This document shows, in pieces, positions 26,691 to 38,592 of a DNA stretch of 64,000 nt. The stretch spans positions 41,470,001 through 41,534,000 of the forward strand of contig JAFFJZ010000001.1 of assembly GCA_018340375.1 (NCBI GenBank), written 5' to 3'. Each line of letters starts with the position of its first letter. Position 1 is the first letter of the stretch. The notes under the pieces are model-generated. The model was not told the origin of the DNA, ran no database searches, and worked only from the letters and a program-made list of their open reading frames with translations. The stretch is from Gonatopus flavifemur. Taxonomy: Eukaryota; Arthropoda; Insecta; Hymenoptera; Dryinidae. The translations under genes were made by a program, and so were the position numbers.

Positions 26691-26825
26691 CGACAGAATT
26701 TTTTACTTCAATGCACTAAAAAGTGGGATTGAGAAAACCGAAAGACTGTCACATTCTTCCAAGGTAAACTGTGAGCTGGACGTTGAACTTACACGCGCGT
26801 TTTTATTATTAATGCTGTACGAAAT

Positions 26826-27190
26826 CTAATGCAGCTGAAACTCGCAGCTGTAGAGCTAGCAGCCAGTGCTTATAACTTTTGATTAAACGCGTTGAAGCTT
26901 TGTTCGTACCAGAAATCGATCAAGTAGCATCCCATTGAACGTATGAAGTTGAAACTAGCGCCCAAAAGCTGGCAGCCAATTGATGTAACTTCTGATGGAA
27001 TCATTTATCAAGCATTGCAGTTGCAAAACCGCAGAGTTGAAAGCCACTCAATCAATTTTTTATATGAAAAACATTCGAATCAAGTTCAACCAGAACTTAC
27101 AACAGTCGGCTGCTAGCTTTTGGCCGCTAATTAAAAAATTATGATAATCGGCTGCTGGCTTTATGGCTTCCAGTTTCAGATTCAACGAAA
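26826..27190. repeat. Family A foldback element, composite copy
   Basis: Two head segments with GAAACT(A/C)GC and (A/C)GCTGGCAGCC-like cores (26830-26940, then 26941 on) lead into a right arm with CGGCTGCTAGCTTTTGG and GGCTTCCAGTTTCAGATTC. The right arm is the approximate complement of the left, so the unit folds back. It gives the best uninterrupted reference for the interrupted copies at 45916, 53285 and 60150. No protein is encoded. Confidence 0.6.
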
Positions 27191-29478
27191 TCTAAAAGTA
27201 TTTCCTGTCTTGCCTTCTAATTTTATATTTCTTGATCCATGCTATTGGCTTATTTCTGTGGCGTCTAGAACTTGACAAACGGTTTGTTGGAAAAGAGTTC
27301 TGTTCAGTTCATCAATTCAGTTTTATGAGATATCTCACACATTCGAAATGAATCATCCTAGTGAACTGAATGGAAATAAAATTTTCGGTAGAAAAATATT
27401 TTAAAAACTGACATCCAAGACGTAGGTATGAAAAAATATCGAAATCAACTCTAGTTTTTTAATTAGGCGATCATACGTAGATGTTTTTGGAATCCTTATC
27501 ACTCAATATTCATGTAGAGGGATTTAAGAATCGAAAGCAACCCATAAAGCATGCTGAGATGATTTCGTCATAAGAAAAGATAAGCAGCCTGTAGCCTCAT
27601 TTCACTAAGAAGGGGAGCGATAATGCACGGGACGCAGTATAACGCCGACATATAAACGTGGGAGATGGGTTTTTTGCACGGACGTCACGCTCATTTAATT
27701 TACATAATCCTATGGTAAGAGGAAGAAAAGAACAGCGGTAAGACCGTTAGTCCGAAAGTGAGCGAAGCGGATCACCGTAAGGGCGTTCGTCCGTTACGTA
27801 GCGTATAGTGTAAGAATCGAATTATCCAAAGTAACAGTAGCGGTAGCATATAGCATCATAGAGAAAGCCGAAGAAAAGAGAGAAATGAAAGAGAAATATA
27901 AGGATTAAAGTCAAGAATGCGGAGGTGATGAAGGGAACGTGACACAAAAATATATGGCGGGAGATGTTATATACCTATTAAATCCTACACGGGGCAACCA
28001 TATCCTTAACCACGATTTTTCGTCCTTCAATCACTTTTACGGAAATAATATTTTTTTTATGGTCCGAATCTCCAACAATATTGAACACGCGAAATATACG
28101 TTTCTCAGAAATTCAATTGAATGTCATAACTTTGGGTATCAAAAACACTCTTCTCATACTTTTGAAGTGATTTTGAAAATAAATTCACATATGATTTTCG
28201 ATATAAGATTTTTACATTCGATGAAATAAAAAAGTGATGTGAAATACCTGGAATTCAATACACGTGTTCATTGATTTTTTTGACACAATGAAAAAATATA
28301 TCAGCATCGATTAATCTTCAAAGCGAAGTTGGTGGTCAAGAGCTTAAGGACGATTGACAGGAATTTTGATGGCGAAGTTTGATCAAATAATCAAGGGACT
28401 GATTACATAGTTCAAAGTGATAATTCAATCGATTTCCAAGGTAAAATTATAGAAATTCAGTTCAATCAAAAGTTACAGAGTTAATTTTCCGCTGCTAGTT
28501 TCATTGTTATCTCAGGCCACAACGGTGGTAATTTGGTTGTTAATAGAGTCACCCTGCCTGAGTTAGATGATGAGCAGCCAGCTGAATCGCATCTACGTTC
28601 GAAGAGTGCAAAAGAGAGAAGCAGAGAGCTTGAAGGTGATAAAATCTGCTTAATGGCTTCTCAACTGTTGCTCAAGTGAAATGTGACAAAACTACAATGT
28701 CGTACGTGAGGCACATGAGGGAATTTAAAGATAAATATGAATTTTTATTTCTACAAATATTACAAAAAAAACAAGAATGATCAGATTCGAATCATATTGG
28801 TACGTCAGATGATCAGCGATACAATACTGTAATTATTCAATTCCAAGAACAAGGTGCAGCAGCATTCACCCTAAAAAACAACAACTGAAAATCAGATAAC
28901 TTCAGGTTAGTCATGTAATCAATGACAGATCTGTTAATTAATGAACTAAACTGATCGACTTCGAAGATATTTTTCAGAATATTTTAATGAATAAAGATAA
29001 AACAAAATCAATAAGCGCAAATGAGAAAAGGATTCTGGGATGGGAAAAAACAAAATTAGACAAAGAAGAAAAAAAAGGCATATAAAAAAAAAGTAAGAAT
29101 ATGATATTCCTTTCATGTAACTGAAACTACACACAAAAAAATGTTCCTTCAAATCTGAGAAATCATTATTTGAATAGATCTGAATAAATATGTCTTCATC
29201 AGCCAGAAATATATTGATTATTCAATAAAATTTATCATTTGCTCCTACTTTCAAAAAAAAAATACATTCGTCTCTGTAAAAAAAAAAAATTGTTCAGGAC
29301 CTATACAAATAACAATTTCTTCAGTTCAAAGAGATTTCCTCTTTCCGCATTTGAATTTCCCCAAAAGACAACTCTCAAAAATTATGGATTTTATAATGAG
29401 CGGAAGTTGAAGTCTACTCGCTCAGATCTTAAGATTTGAATTCTACCTTCAGTTTCATTTACTCTCTAGTAGCAATGA
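27191..29478. other. Mostly unique interval with short family A remnant
   Basis: The segment 28443-28512 (CAATCAAAAGTTACAGAG, then CCGCTGCTAGTTTCA) is a further short family A remnant. Downstream of a possible 3' splice motif (TTGTTATCTCAG, ending 28515), 53 codons are open to TGA at 28677-28679 with a hydrophilic, coding-like composition; this is not strong enough to call. The island 27600-27930 is GC-richer and not repeated, and may be regulatory. Confidence 0.4.
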
Positions 29479-29480
29479 TA

Positions 29481-30754
29481 CATTCTGTCAAAAAAGTACC
29501 AGGAATTGATCATTTAAAAAGTGCGGCTAACGGGTTTGTCAACATTCTTTTTGTTGTTAAGTTGATACATTCGTCCTGTATATTGACGCGGAGTTCGACT
29601 GTCATCTGTCATTTGGTTTGTTTACAGTGCTCGATCCTTCCAGTTCTCTCAAGTGTATCGCGCGATTGTCACAATGAATACAAAGATTGAAAAAAGAATT
29701 TGTTTTAAATTTCGCGTTGCAAATGGAATTTCGTGCTCTATCAAAAACACGTGCATATGAGTGGTACAGTGCATTCAAAAGTGGTCGAGATGTGGTGGAA
29801 GATTTGCGTCGCTCTGGTCGTCCTTCGACGTCTTTGACCGAAGGGAATATCGATAAAAAGAAGGAAATGGTTACTGAAAATCGTCACTTAAGTTTGAAAG
29901 AGATAGCCGGTGAACTTTCTGTGTCTTACGAATCAGTTCGTACTATTTTACATGATTGTTTGGGCATGAAACGCGTTGCCGCTCGATTAGTTCCGAAAGA
30001 CTTGAATTTTCTCCAAAAACTGACTCGCATGCAGGTCGCTGAAGACATGCTAGGACGAGTCAATTCCGACCCCACATTCATAACACGCATTATAACAGGT
30101 GATAAGACATGGATTTACAAATATGACATGCAAACCAGTCAATAAGCTTCGGAGTGGCGGCTTCCAGCTGAGCCGAAACCGAAAAAGCCACGCCAAAGCC
30201 GTTCAAAAGTGAAGCTAATGTTGACTGTGTTTTTTGATTATCGCGGTGTTGTACAGTCGGAATTCTTGCCAGAGGGTCAGACGGTGAATAAAGAATGTCA
30301 TCTAAGCGTTATACGGCGTTTGAGAGAGCAAATTCGTCGAAGAAGGCCAGATTTGTGGGAAGAAAATTCATGGATTTTGCATCACGATAATGCACCATCT
30401 CAAAGGCTTTCATTGTGAACCAATTTTTGGCCAAAAACTCAACAAATATCATCGAACAGCCACCATATTCACCTGATCTGGCTCCAGCCGACTTTTTTTC
30501 CGTTTCCAAAACTTAAATCACCACTTTGAGGCACCCGTTTTGAATCGATAGAAGATATTAAAGAGAATTCGCGGCGAGAACTGAAATCGATTCCGGAAAA
30601 AGCGTATAAAAAATGTTTTGATGATTGGATTGTTCGTTGGCACAAATGTCTCATTTCGGGAGGGGGCTACTTTGAAGGCGATACAATAGATTTGGAGGAA
30701 TACAAAATATTTTGTGTTTTATTCAAGAATTCCCGGTACTTCTTTGACAGAATG
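29481..30754 (+). mobile_element. mariner transposon 1, full length but inactive
   Basis: TA dinucleotides (29479-29480 and 30755-30756) flank a 1274-bp element whose ends are inverted repeats of about 28 bp: CATTCTGTCAAAAAAGTACC on the left and CATTCTGTCAAAGAAGTACC as the complement of the right. This length and TA target are typical of mariner elements. Inside is a decayed transposase on the plus strand (separate entry). It lies about 1 kb from a second mariner in the opposite orientation. Confidence 0.92.
29674..30705 (+). pseudogene. mariner-type transposase (DD34D), disrupted
   Basis: This was a cut-and-paste transposase. Visible motifs: a helix-turn-helix region with AYEWYSAFKSGR and RRSGRPSTS, a linker with RVAARLVPKDLNF, then the catalytic aspartates in ITGDKTW (codon 30101-30103), HHDNAP (30386-30388) and the block SPDLAPADFF (30490-30492). 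The last two aspartates are 104 nt apart, one less than the 105 expected for D34D, which reveals a one-base deletion. Other lesions are a deletion with frame change near 29735, removing part of the N-terminal domain, an in-frame TAA at 30143-30145, a further frame change around 30500, and a TGA near 30525. The natural start is probably the ATG at 29674. The protein cannot be made. Confidence 0.92.
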
Positions 30755-31760
30755 TATACCAAAATATTCTGACTCGAGTCTTAGTTTACAAAAACTAAAG
30801 TGGATATCAAACCAGAATACTAAAGATAGTAAATGTTGTGTTTGTAAACAAGACTTTACTGGCAGCAAAGAAGATTGGTATCAGTGTAAAGTTTAAAAGG
30901 AATGAGTTAACGAGTTCTGTGAGATGAGAGGTATTTTCAATCGTTCCTCAATTGATTGTACTATTCAACAGAGAATATCACGTTGAATGCTTTTGTATAA
31001 AACTAACGTCAACAATTCTATTGTTCATGAATTTAATTCAATTTCGTGGATATTACAATTCTCTGTAAAACCGATTCTCTCGAGCTATCGAGGATCTTGA
31101 TACCTCAACTTTAACAGATTCATACTCTAACGGATAATTTCTCAATGTCGTCTTTGAATATACGTTTTGTCTAGAAACGTCGACTCTTAAACAAAGACTA
31201 TCCACAACACAACATGTTTCCCCATCCTCAGCGCAGTTCAATTCCAATAAACGTGATTGTGTTGACTTAGATTATAAGAATTGGTCAGAAATATTATAAA
31301 GAAAATCAGGGTGAGATGACGCATTTCCTCACTCCTCTACAATCTAAATAATACATAAGACCTCATTCGCTGAAGGAAGATCTGCAGATTCTAATGTAAT
31401 TTTTATATTTCTCTTAAGTTAACCAGATTTGATGTATTGATTTATGCAGAAGAGGACTCAGAAAATGCGTCATCTCATCCCTCTTTACCCTATCATTATT
31501 ACCACAGTAATATAAATTGTCTGTAACAAAATTCTTTATTGAAGTACATTTTTCTAATATTCTCTGCTGTTAGTGCATATGGTATTTTCAAACATAAAGA
31601 CGTTCTATGGATGGAATAAAACAAAAGAATTTAATTATAGTTACCTAATTGATTTCATAAATAATACCAGAATTTTATAATAATAAGTAGGGTACGGTAA
31701 CTATAATCACAAGTCTTAGTTGTCATTATGACTGAATATCCATGTCGCCAAAAATTATTA

Positions 31761-33044
31761 CTGTGTCCAAAGAATAAGGTGACATAGCATTTATTTCCAA
31801 AAATCTTTATTTATGCTCCCAAATCAAGTTCATCGCCTTCAAAGTAATCCCCCCCGGATACAATGCATTCATGCCAACGCATTTTCCAATTTTCGATACA
31901 GTTGTTAACTCGGTTTCCGGAATGGCCTTCAGCTCTCTCTTCGATTCAGCTTGGATCTCCTCTACTCAAAACGGTGTCCCCGGAGGGGTCTTTTGAGTTC
32001 GTTGAATAGCCAGAAGTCGCACGATGCCAAATCAGGTGAATACGTTGGTTGTGGAACGATATGGGTCAAGTTTTTTGCGAAATAGTCACGAAGAATCAAT
32101 GCAGTGTGAGTCGGTGCATTGTCGTGGTGCGAAAACCAAGAGTTGTCTCGTCACAATTCTGGTCCCTTCAGGCGAATAGTTTCACGTAAATGACGCATAA
32201 CACTCAAATAGTATTCTTTGTTGACAGTTTGACCCGGCGGAAGGAACTCAAAATGCACAACACCACGATAATCGAAGGAAACAGGCAACATAACCTTGAT
32301 TTTTGAGCGACTTTGGCGCGGTTTCTTTGGTTTTGCCTCACCTTTAGCGTGATATTCACTTGATTGATCGGTTGTTTCCGGGTCGTAAGCATAAATCCAC
32401 ATCTCATCTCCCGTAATAATGCGTTTCATCTTGTCCTGATAGTCAGAAAGCATTGTTTAACACACTGCAACGCGACGATGGTTTTCCAGGAAATTCAGTG
32501 TTTTCGGTACCAATCGAGATTTGACGCGTCTGAAGCCCAAAACATCCTTCAAAATGGTATTGACTGATCCTTTTGAAATGCCAACATCTTCAGCAAGATC
32601 TCTAATTGTTAATCGACGATTTACAAGCATCAAATCTTTGATTTTTTGGACGTGGACTTCGTCAGTTGAAGCTGATGGTCGGGACGCCTTTAGTCTTCCA
32701 CACGTTCTCGACCTTCTTGGAACTCTTTATACCACTTGTAAACATTTTTTTTCGACATAGCCTCATCACCAAAGGCTTTCTGCACCATCCTCAACAAATC
32801 AGCAAAAAAAAATTCATTCCGCAAACAAAATTTAATACAAATTCTTTGCTCAACAAATGCAGACATTACAAAAATCGAAAAATTTACTTTCAGCAGCTTA
32901 CAAAACGAAGCGTATCTCAAACACTAATGAATATCCCTTGGCACGGATATCAAAGACAGTCCTACTAACCTAAAAATAAGAGCCCTTCCCCAAATACATC
33001 ACATAGAGTTTAAATTCAAATGTCACCTCACTTTTCGGACACAG
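31761..33044 (-). mobile_element. mariner transposon 2, different lineage, inactive
   Basis: The ends are imperfect inverted repeats: CTGTGTCCAAAGAATAAGGT at 31761 and, on the complement of the right end, CTGTGTCCGAAAAGTGAGGT, continuing into GACAT. A TA precedes the left end (31759-31760); on the right, the nearest TA lies three bases further out, so the right boundary could be 33044 or 33047. The element is about 1284 bp. It encodes a decayed transposase on the minus strand. Its ends and protein differ clearly from those of the mariner at 29481-30754, so it was a separate arrival. Confidence 0.88.
31811..32866 (-). pseudogene. mariner-type transposase (DD34D), disrupted
   Basis: The start is the Met of [13 protein letters not shown] at 32866, followed by a helix-turn-helix with [19 protein letters not shown], then after a frame change GRPSAST-like and RVKSRLVPKTLNF. 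The catalytic aspartates are in ITGDEMW (32406-32408), HHDNAP (32121-32123) and SPDLASCDFW (32016-32018). The last two are exactly 105 nt apart, giving D34D. Lesions: a frame change at about 32690, a TAA at about 32456, a TGA at about 32150, and a frame change near 31965. The terminal stop is at 31811-31813 after YFEGDELDLGA, so the ancestral length was about 350 residues, normal for mariner. Confidence 0.92.
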
Positions 33045-33049
33045 GTGTA

Positions 33050-35566
33050 TGAGATTCAGTACCTGTTACCAATTGCTAATGCCTGTAACTAAATTGTTTT
33101 CTCAGTGTGGATTTTCACGGATTAAATCCACTCACTCTACGTATACCTCAAATAGATACAATAAATAGAAATAAAATGGAAGGCATATTTTGTGCGGTTG
33201 AAGCAAAAGAAGAAGAGAAAGTGAGAGTGTACATATGTAGTAAGAAATGTTGTTGGTAGAGACGTTCTTTCAGATTCGTGCGATATCAAGAATAAAATAG
33301 AAAAATGTACATTGATGGGAAGAGGAATTTGAAGAGAGAGCAGGATAGATAAATAGATACAGAGAAAGACAGAGAGCATTCGAGGGAAGTGATTTACCGC
33401 AAATTGCTAGTTCGCAAAGTCACATTAGGCATTGAGCAATCGCGTGCATAGGCAACCTGAAGCCATGCATGTAGTGAAAAGAGCACGTCAATGAAGGTAG
33501 GCGCTCTCTGTGATTCTGATCCTGAATCTGATTTGATATCAAAAGGAACATTCTCGTCAAGCGTCTGTAGTAACGAGTGAATATCAAATAGAATTTTATA
33601 TTCATTTTACAGTCTTACGTATACATATATATACACCCACGTACCGTACTAATTCGATAATAATACTAACGTAAAAAGTCAAAGAATTTTTCTCTCTTCA
33701 AGATTCACCTCTGATGCTTTTTTCATGTATATTTATACTCATTTCCAAGTGCGAACACAACATAACCATTCCTTAATTATTTCGAGAAGCGAAAGTGTTC
33801 TCACGAAAATTGATGAAGGAAGAGAAAGTTGGCGCTGCATCTGTTTCGAGAGAGTTCTTCAAAAGTAAATGTAGAACACTTTTGCTATTATTATTGCTGT
33901 AATGCTTTCCATTTTTTTCTCCCTTCCTTCTTTCCTTCTTTTCTTTTGGTTTAGTTATTCTCACTATCAAAGGACAAACACGAAAAGAAAAAACGAACGC
34001 GAAAATTAAATAGATTCATTACATGTTGCTTTAACGTTGTTAGCTCAATCTTTATATCGTAAATCCAATGTTACGATGTTGAATAGGTTTCTCATGGGTT
34101 TTCAACCTTTCAATGGCAATGAATTGTAAATGAAAATGGCAGATCTCTCATTCAACACTTGACAAGAGAGGTGGTGCTCGTCGTAGGGTGAATATAAAGT
34201 TCAATGGTCAATGTACGTCTCTATAATGGAATAAATACATAATCAATTTGTCATATTCACAAAATTATATAAAAGTGATTCGTATGATGCTTGTTCATAA
34301 TTAAACAAATCATTTATATACAACTTCTATTACCGTCCCACGCAATTTTGAACTGCACGCAATCTTGTATATGGCTATAAACTGTACATGATAATGAACG
34401 AAGAGAAATATATTCATGTATTTATTGGTATTCTTCGATAAAAATAAAGCTCCGACATATTGCTCTTCGTTTCCTATACTGAAGATCAATGAATGAAAAA
34501 TGAATGAAATAAGAGAATTAACTTGAACAAAATTAGTGAATATATCAAGTTTATTATCAGAATAACGATGAGTAGTTTATCTCATTTTATTCCATTTTAT
34601 TACAAGAACATTGCTTCGAAAAACTCAACTAAAAAAATCTGTATGGGGAAGGATTTTTTACTTCTATATTCTTTATTGATACTGAAAATAACTTTGCGAT
34701 AGTAACCAACTGATCGCTAACCTATGTTTGTATGAATGGAGAGAAGTTGTGGAAAAATATTTACGAAACAAGTTCTATTTGCCTACATACCTTGTTTTCT
34801 TCAATACCTGACTGTCAGCATCATTTATATCATTGAATTCGTTCTCAGTGAGTAAAGATTCATAAAAAATTATGCACTTGACTATAAAATATCCCAAACT
34901 ACAAGTTTCATTTTTGGGGGTTCAGCCAGTCATTCAGTATTTGGGCCCACTGTTCGTTTTGAAGATTTGAAAGTGAAATTCGTCATTACTTTGAACTCGA
35001 ACTCGATGGAAGGGTGAAAAAGTTAAAACATAGTTAAATACAACAGACAATAAGAGCCCAAAAACGCTCAAACTTTCAAATTCTCTTCCATGATTTACGA
35101 TAAACAGACAAAGATATTTTTCAAAACAAATATTCTGAAAAGTTTACACAATTATTTCAAATAAGCTGTTAAAACTTGTTCAGATATCTCTGAGAATACA
35201 ACATCCAGCGAACACAGCTGCAGACATTTTGAAAGGCCAGCAACGGCTCTTCACTGGCATTGCAGGCCCATTGAAACGCCAATAATCTTTCTTCGTAAAG
35301 AACTAGTTATGCTACTTGAATATTTTATTTGTATCTCATTTGTGGTTGCATAAAAAAGTGCACAATCAGAAACTAATGTCCTAATAATCTGAAATGTGAA
35401 CACTCCCTGATAGAAGTTCCCATTTTTTTTATTTCCACATGGATCGAAATAAACATTCTTCATTCATTTGAACAAGGTTCCTTCAATGTCTTCTACGTCG
35501 GAGGAAGATTATCTTCATTTTGATTTCAGTTCTGAAAAAATTCTCAATTAGAATGTAACATTCACA
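33050..35566. other. Unique AT-rich interval, no gene supported
   Basis: Frames of 60-80 codons on the minus strand (33137-33379, 33420-33605, 33773-33970) have no recognisable domains. A purine-rich patch at 33195-33390 contains AGAGAGAG-type words. No repeats shared with the rest of the window were seen. Confidence 0.45.
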
Positions 35567-35568
35567 TA

Positions 35569-35832
35569 CATTGTAAAAAATCTGGGGAGTTTTTCTTCAC
35601 ACTGTTGGTGGATTTTGTGCCCTCATCGTTGAGGAATTGTTTTCCCATAAAAAATGAGGAATTTTCCCACCACTTTGAGGTCCTATTTTGTTTTTTGGGT
35701 GTTGAATCCTCTACAAATGAAGGAAAAGTCCACCAAATTACGGTAAAAAATTCCCCATCTATGGACCATCTATGGAGGAACTTTGCTGCCACCATTTTTT
35801 GCGGAAAAATTCAACAATCATGTTTTACAATG
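35569..35832. mobile_element. Family C MITE, complete copy (264 bp, TA duplication)
   Basis: TA at 35567-35568 and 35833-35834 flank an element starting CATTGTAAAAAATC and ending GTTTTACAATG. The interior has the family block AAGTCCACCAAATTACGG and GGAACTTTGCTGCCACCATT, shared in inverted orientation with 38359-38590 and partly with 26596-26690. Frames on both strands (35562-35795 minus, 35605-35913 plus) result from its symmetric composition. No transposase is present. Confidence 0.7.
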
Positions 35833-35834
35833 TA

Positions 35835-37181
35835 CATTATCGATACAAACAAAACGTTCTGCCCATCATTCCCGATTTCCCTGAAATTCCCAATCGATTT
35901 CCAATGTATCTAGATTCGATAAATGTTCTCTCCCCAAAATCTTCTCTCCAATGAAGCATCATACGACCTATGAATATCCATTACATAATTCGATGAAAAA
36001 TCTTTACATAGTTGAAATTGCTTGTAAATATGCATGTAAAAATTCCTCACGTTCAAAATTTGTGGTTTCCGTACCGTTTCTTTCGTATGGTTCCGAATAA
36101 TACACATATTCGGAGACCTAATTAGTTTGGTGTTATTTTCTCATACATGGTAATAGACGTATTAACGTTGGAATTGTGCGCACGTGTATCGGATAGATGA
36201 CGATACTGCAATTCATGGTACTTGATGGCGCACAAACGGCATACCAAAATCAATAATTCGCACACATGTATAGAACAGGTTCGACTTTATATACGATGTA
36301 ACAGGCATCGAAATGGGGAGAAACAGAGAGACTGAGGGAAAATGAAAGAGAGAACACACAGACTGCAGTACAGCAACGAAGATGAACGTTTCAAAGGGAT
36401 TTTTAGATGCATCTGATATTTCATGTAGAAGAGAAACGTTGATTGTTGTTAAATAAAATTCACAATTAACTAAATACAAAGGTTTTGAAGTCGGAGAATG
36501 AATAACAAAGAAGCTACTATAAGTATACCTACTGAAAAAGGAACAACTTATCAACAAACAATATGTTGTTGACGTTTGAATAATATTTGTGTACTCTTTG
36601 ATGGGATGGTACATAATGTGTGATAAACCCTGACGCGTAAAAGGAAAACATCAAAGCGATATGTTTCAATAATCATTTTTCAATAACATTCGATTACACA
36701 TATACAAATCCAAAAGGCGTCATTCCTATTTTGATGGGTATAAAAAATCAACAAATAATAACAAAATATGGCAAGGGATAAAGAGATATTTTAATAAGGA
36801 TCCATAGTTCGAGATGAGAATGAATAAATAATGAGAGGAGAATGCGAATGATTTTAAGGAAGGTTAATGATAATCTTTGGGCTGGAAATTCATTTTGCCT
36901 CCGTCAAACGTAATGCAGGCGTGGTCCAGATTTAAGCTATGCCAACAACACGCGCGTCTGTCTGCATGACGAACAGGACACCTACATCACATTTGCATCA
37001 CAACCGCTTTAATGAACCAAATCAACAATTTCATGATCATCAATACTACCATTATCATTATTCTTATCGAATATTATATTAAAATTAAATATCTGTTATT
37101 GAAGCGATGGAATCGTTCAGAATTGTGAGAACAATTTATTGCAAAGGGTTTGGAATAAATTCAGTATTGTGAATTAGGGAA

Positions 37182-37212
<31 letters not shown>

Positions 37213-38220
37213 CTGAGAAACAGATAAACTTTTTCAAACGATATAAATTTTTGATACCCTATTTCCTGATGAATGTTCACTTCGCTAAATTGAAATAACT
37301 TTTTCATCATGACGATATACGGTTCACTGAAGACAAATAAATCACCTTTATAAAATATTGAATGGATTCCGCATCAATTTTATTCGAGCATGTGTTAAAA
37401 AATGTTTTTATTCGTTCCGTTACATTCGATATGAATTGTGGAATTTTATCAAAATCATTAAAAAATTGATTATCAACGAAGATAAATCATCCGACAACGC
37501 GATAAAACAAAAGGAATCAACTTGAATGCTCAAGAAATTTGTATTTCACGTGATTTATAGTTTTGCAAACAGCTTTTCAATCAGATGTAAGTCTCGATGG
37601 ATTTTTATACAACACCGAATGGAACTATGCCAATGTATTTCGTTTATATGATTTTACTCCGTGACTGCAATTTCTCCGCAATTCAAAATTACTTTGCGGT
37701 GAAAGGCTAGATGCAAGAAAAATCATCGATTGTGAAGCATATAAGAAGTGAGAGTGCAGCACGTAGTAGCCTCATGCAGTCAACTCAGAAAATGGCACAA
37801 TATTTTATCAGGTATACAACATCTTTCCTCATTACATTTATCATTGTCTGTTCCGTACAATTATTCTTTTGAAAAAAACAATAATTGCTTTTCTATTCCA
37901 TATTCATGAATAAATGATGTGAAGGAAGGACATGCAATCTGAAACGTGTGACTATTCGTGTTCTTTTTTTCCAACATAACTTGCTAAACTCGATTCAAAA
38001 AAAGTCGATTTCATGAAATTTTTTTCCTCTGGAACACTCTTTTCAAAAAATTCTTCAAGATTTCCTGGTTCTGTTATCAGTTCAGATTTTTTGTGTTTCA
38101 ATTCATTAAATGAATGGCGAATATGGTAAATGGATTTTTTTCTTCGTTTTTTATTTTGTCCAGCCTGATTGACGGTTCTTAAGAAAAAAAAAAAAACAGG
38201 TTTTATATCATTTCTCATTA
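35835..38220. other. Unique interval with candidate exon-like minus-strand block
   Basis: No gene is firmly supported. The 133-codon minus frame at 36213-36614 lacks any recognisable motif. The patch 36890-37010 is GC-richer and contains ATTTGCAT (about 36990), an octamer-like word. On the minus strand, 38177 down to 37952 is open after a long T tract ending CTTAAG, and codes a Lys/Glu-rich peptide including ELITEPGNLEEFFEKSVPEE. This could be an exon or an AT-rich accident. Confidence 0.35.
37187..37213. repeat. (AT)n microsatellite
   Basis: About 27 bp of uninterrupted AT dinucleotides; a simple repeat with no further information. Confidence 0.9.
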
Positions 38221-38358
38221 TTTTACCTGAGAGGAAAAGTACAAAAAACTACATTTGTATTCCTTCAATTGAGATTAATCCCTGTAATAATAGGTAATAT
38301 AATAATAATTTCCTACAAGAATGATTTAAATGAATCATAAACTGATGATAGAAAACTA

Positions 38359-38590
38359 CGCTGTAAAAAAAATAATTAGTGAACTTTCCCCCAAAAATGA
38401 TGGCAGCAAAGTGCACCGCGATTTGGTGGACTTTTCATGCATTCGTGAATGTTTCAACGTCTCAAAAGCAGGATGTTTCCTCAAAGTGAAGAATGAAACC
38501 ACTATTTTTAATGGAAAAACAATCCCTGCGTAATCAAGAGACGAAATCTACCACTCCAGGAAGGAAAAACTCTCCATAGTTTTCATAGTG
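38359..38590. mobile_element. Family C MITE, inverted copy (232 bp, TA duplication)
   Basis: TA at 38357-38358 and 38591-38592 flank ends CGCTGTAAAAAAA and the complement CACTATGAAAAC. The interior contains the complement of the family C block: AATGATGGCAGCAAAGTGC and ATTTGGTGGACTTTTC. It is therefore inverted relative to 35569-35832. The overlapping 67-codon frame is not a gene. Confidence 0.6.
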
Positions 38591-38592
38591 TA

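Noticed and set aside
29687..30145. 152-residue mariner protein as an intact gene
   Set aside because: The apparent start is an internal non-ATG codon after a deletion, and an in-frame TAA separates it from the rest of the transposase.
36213..36614. 133-codon minus-strand frame as a membrane protein
   Set aside because: Its Phe/Ser/Ile richness reflects AT-rich DNA; no clear membrane segment pattern or start context.
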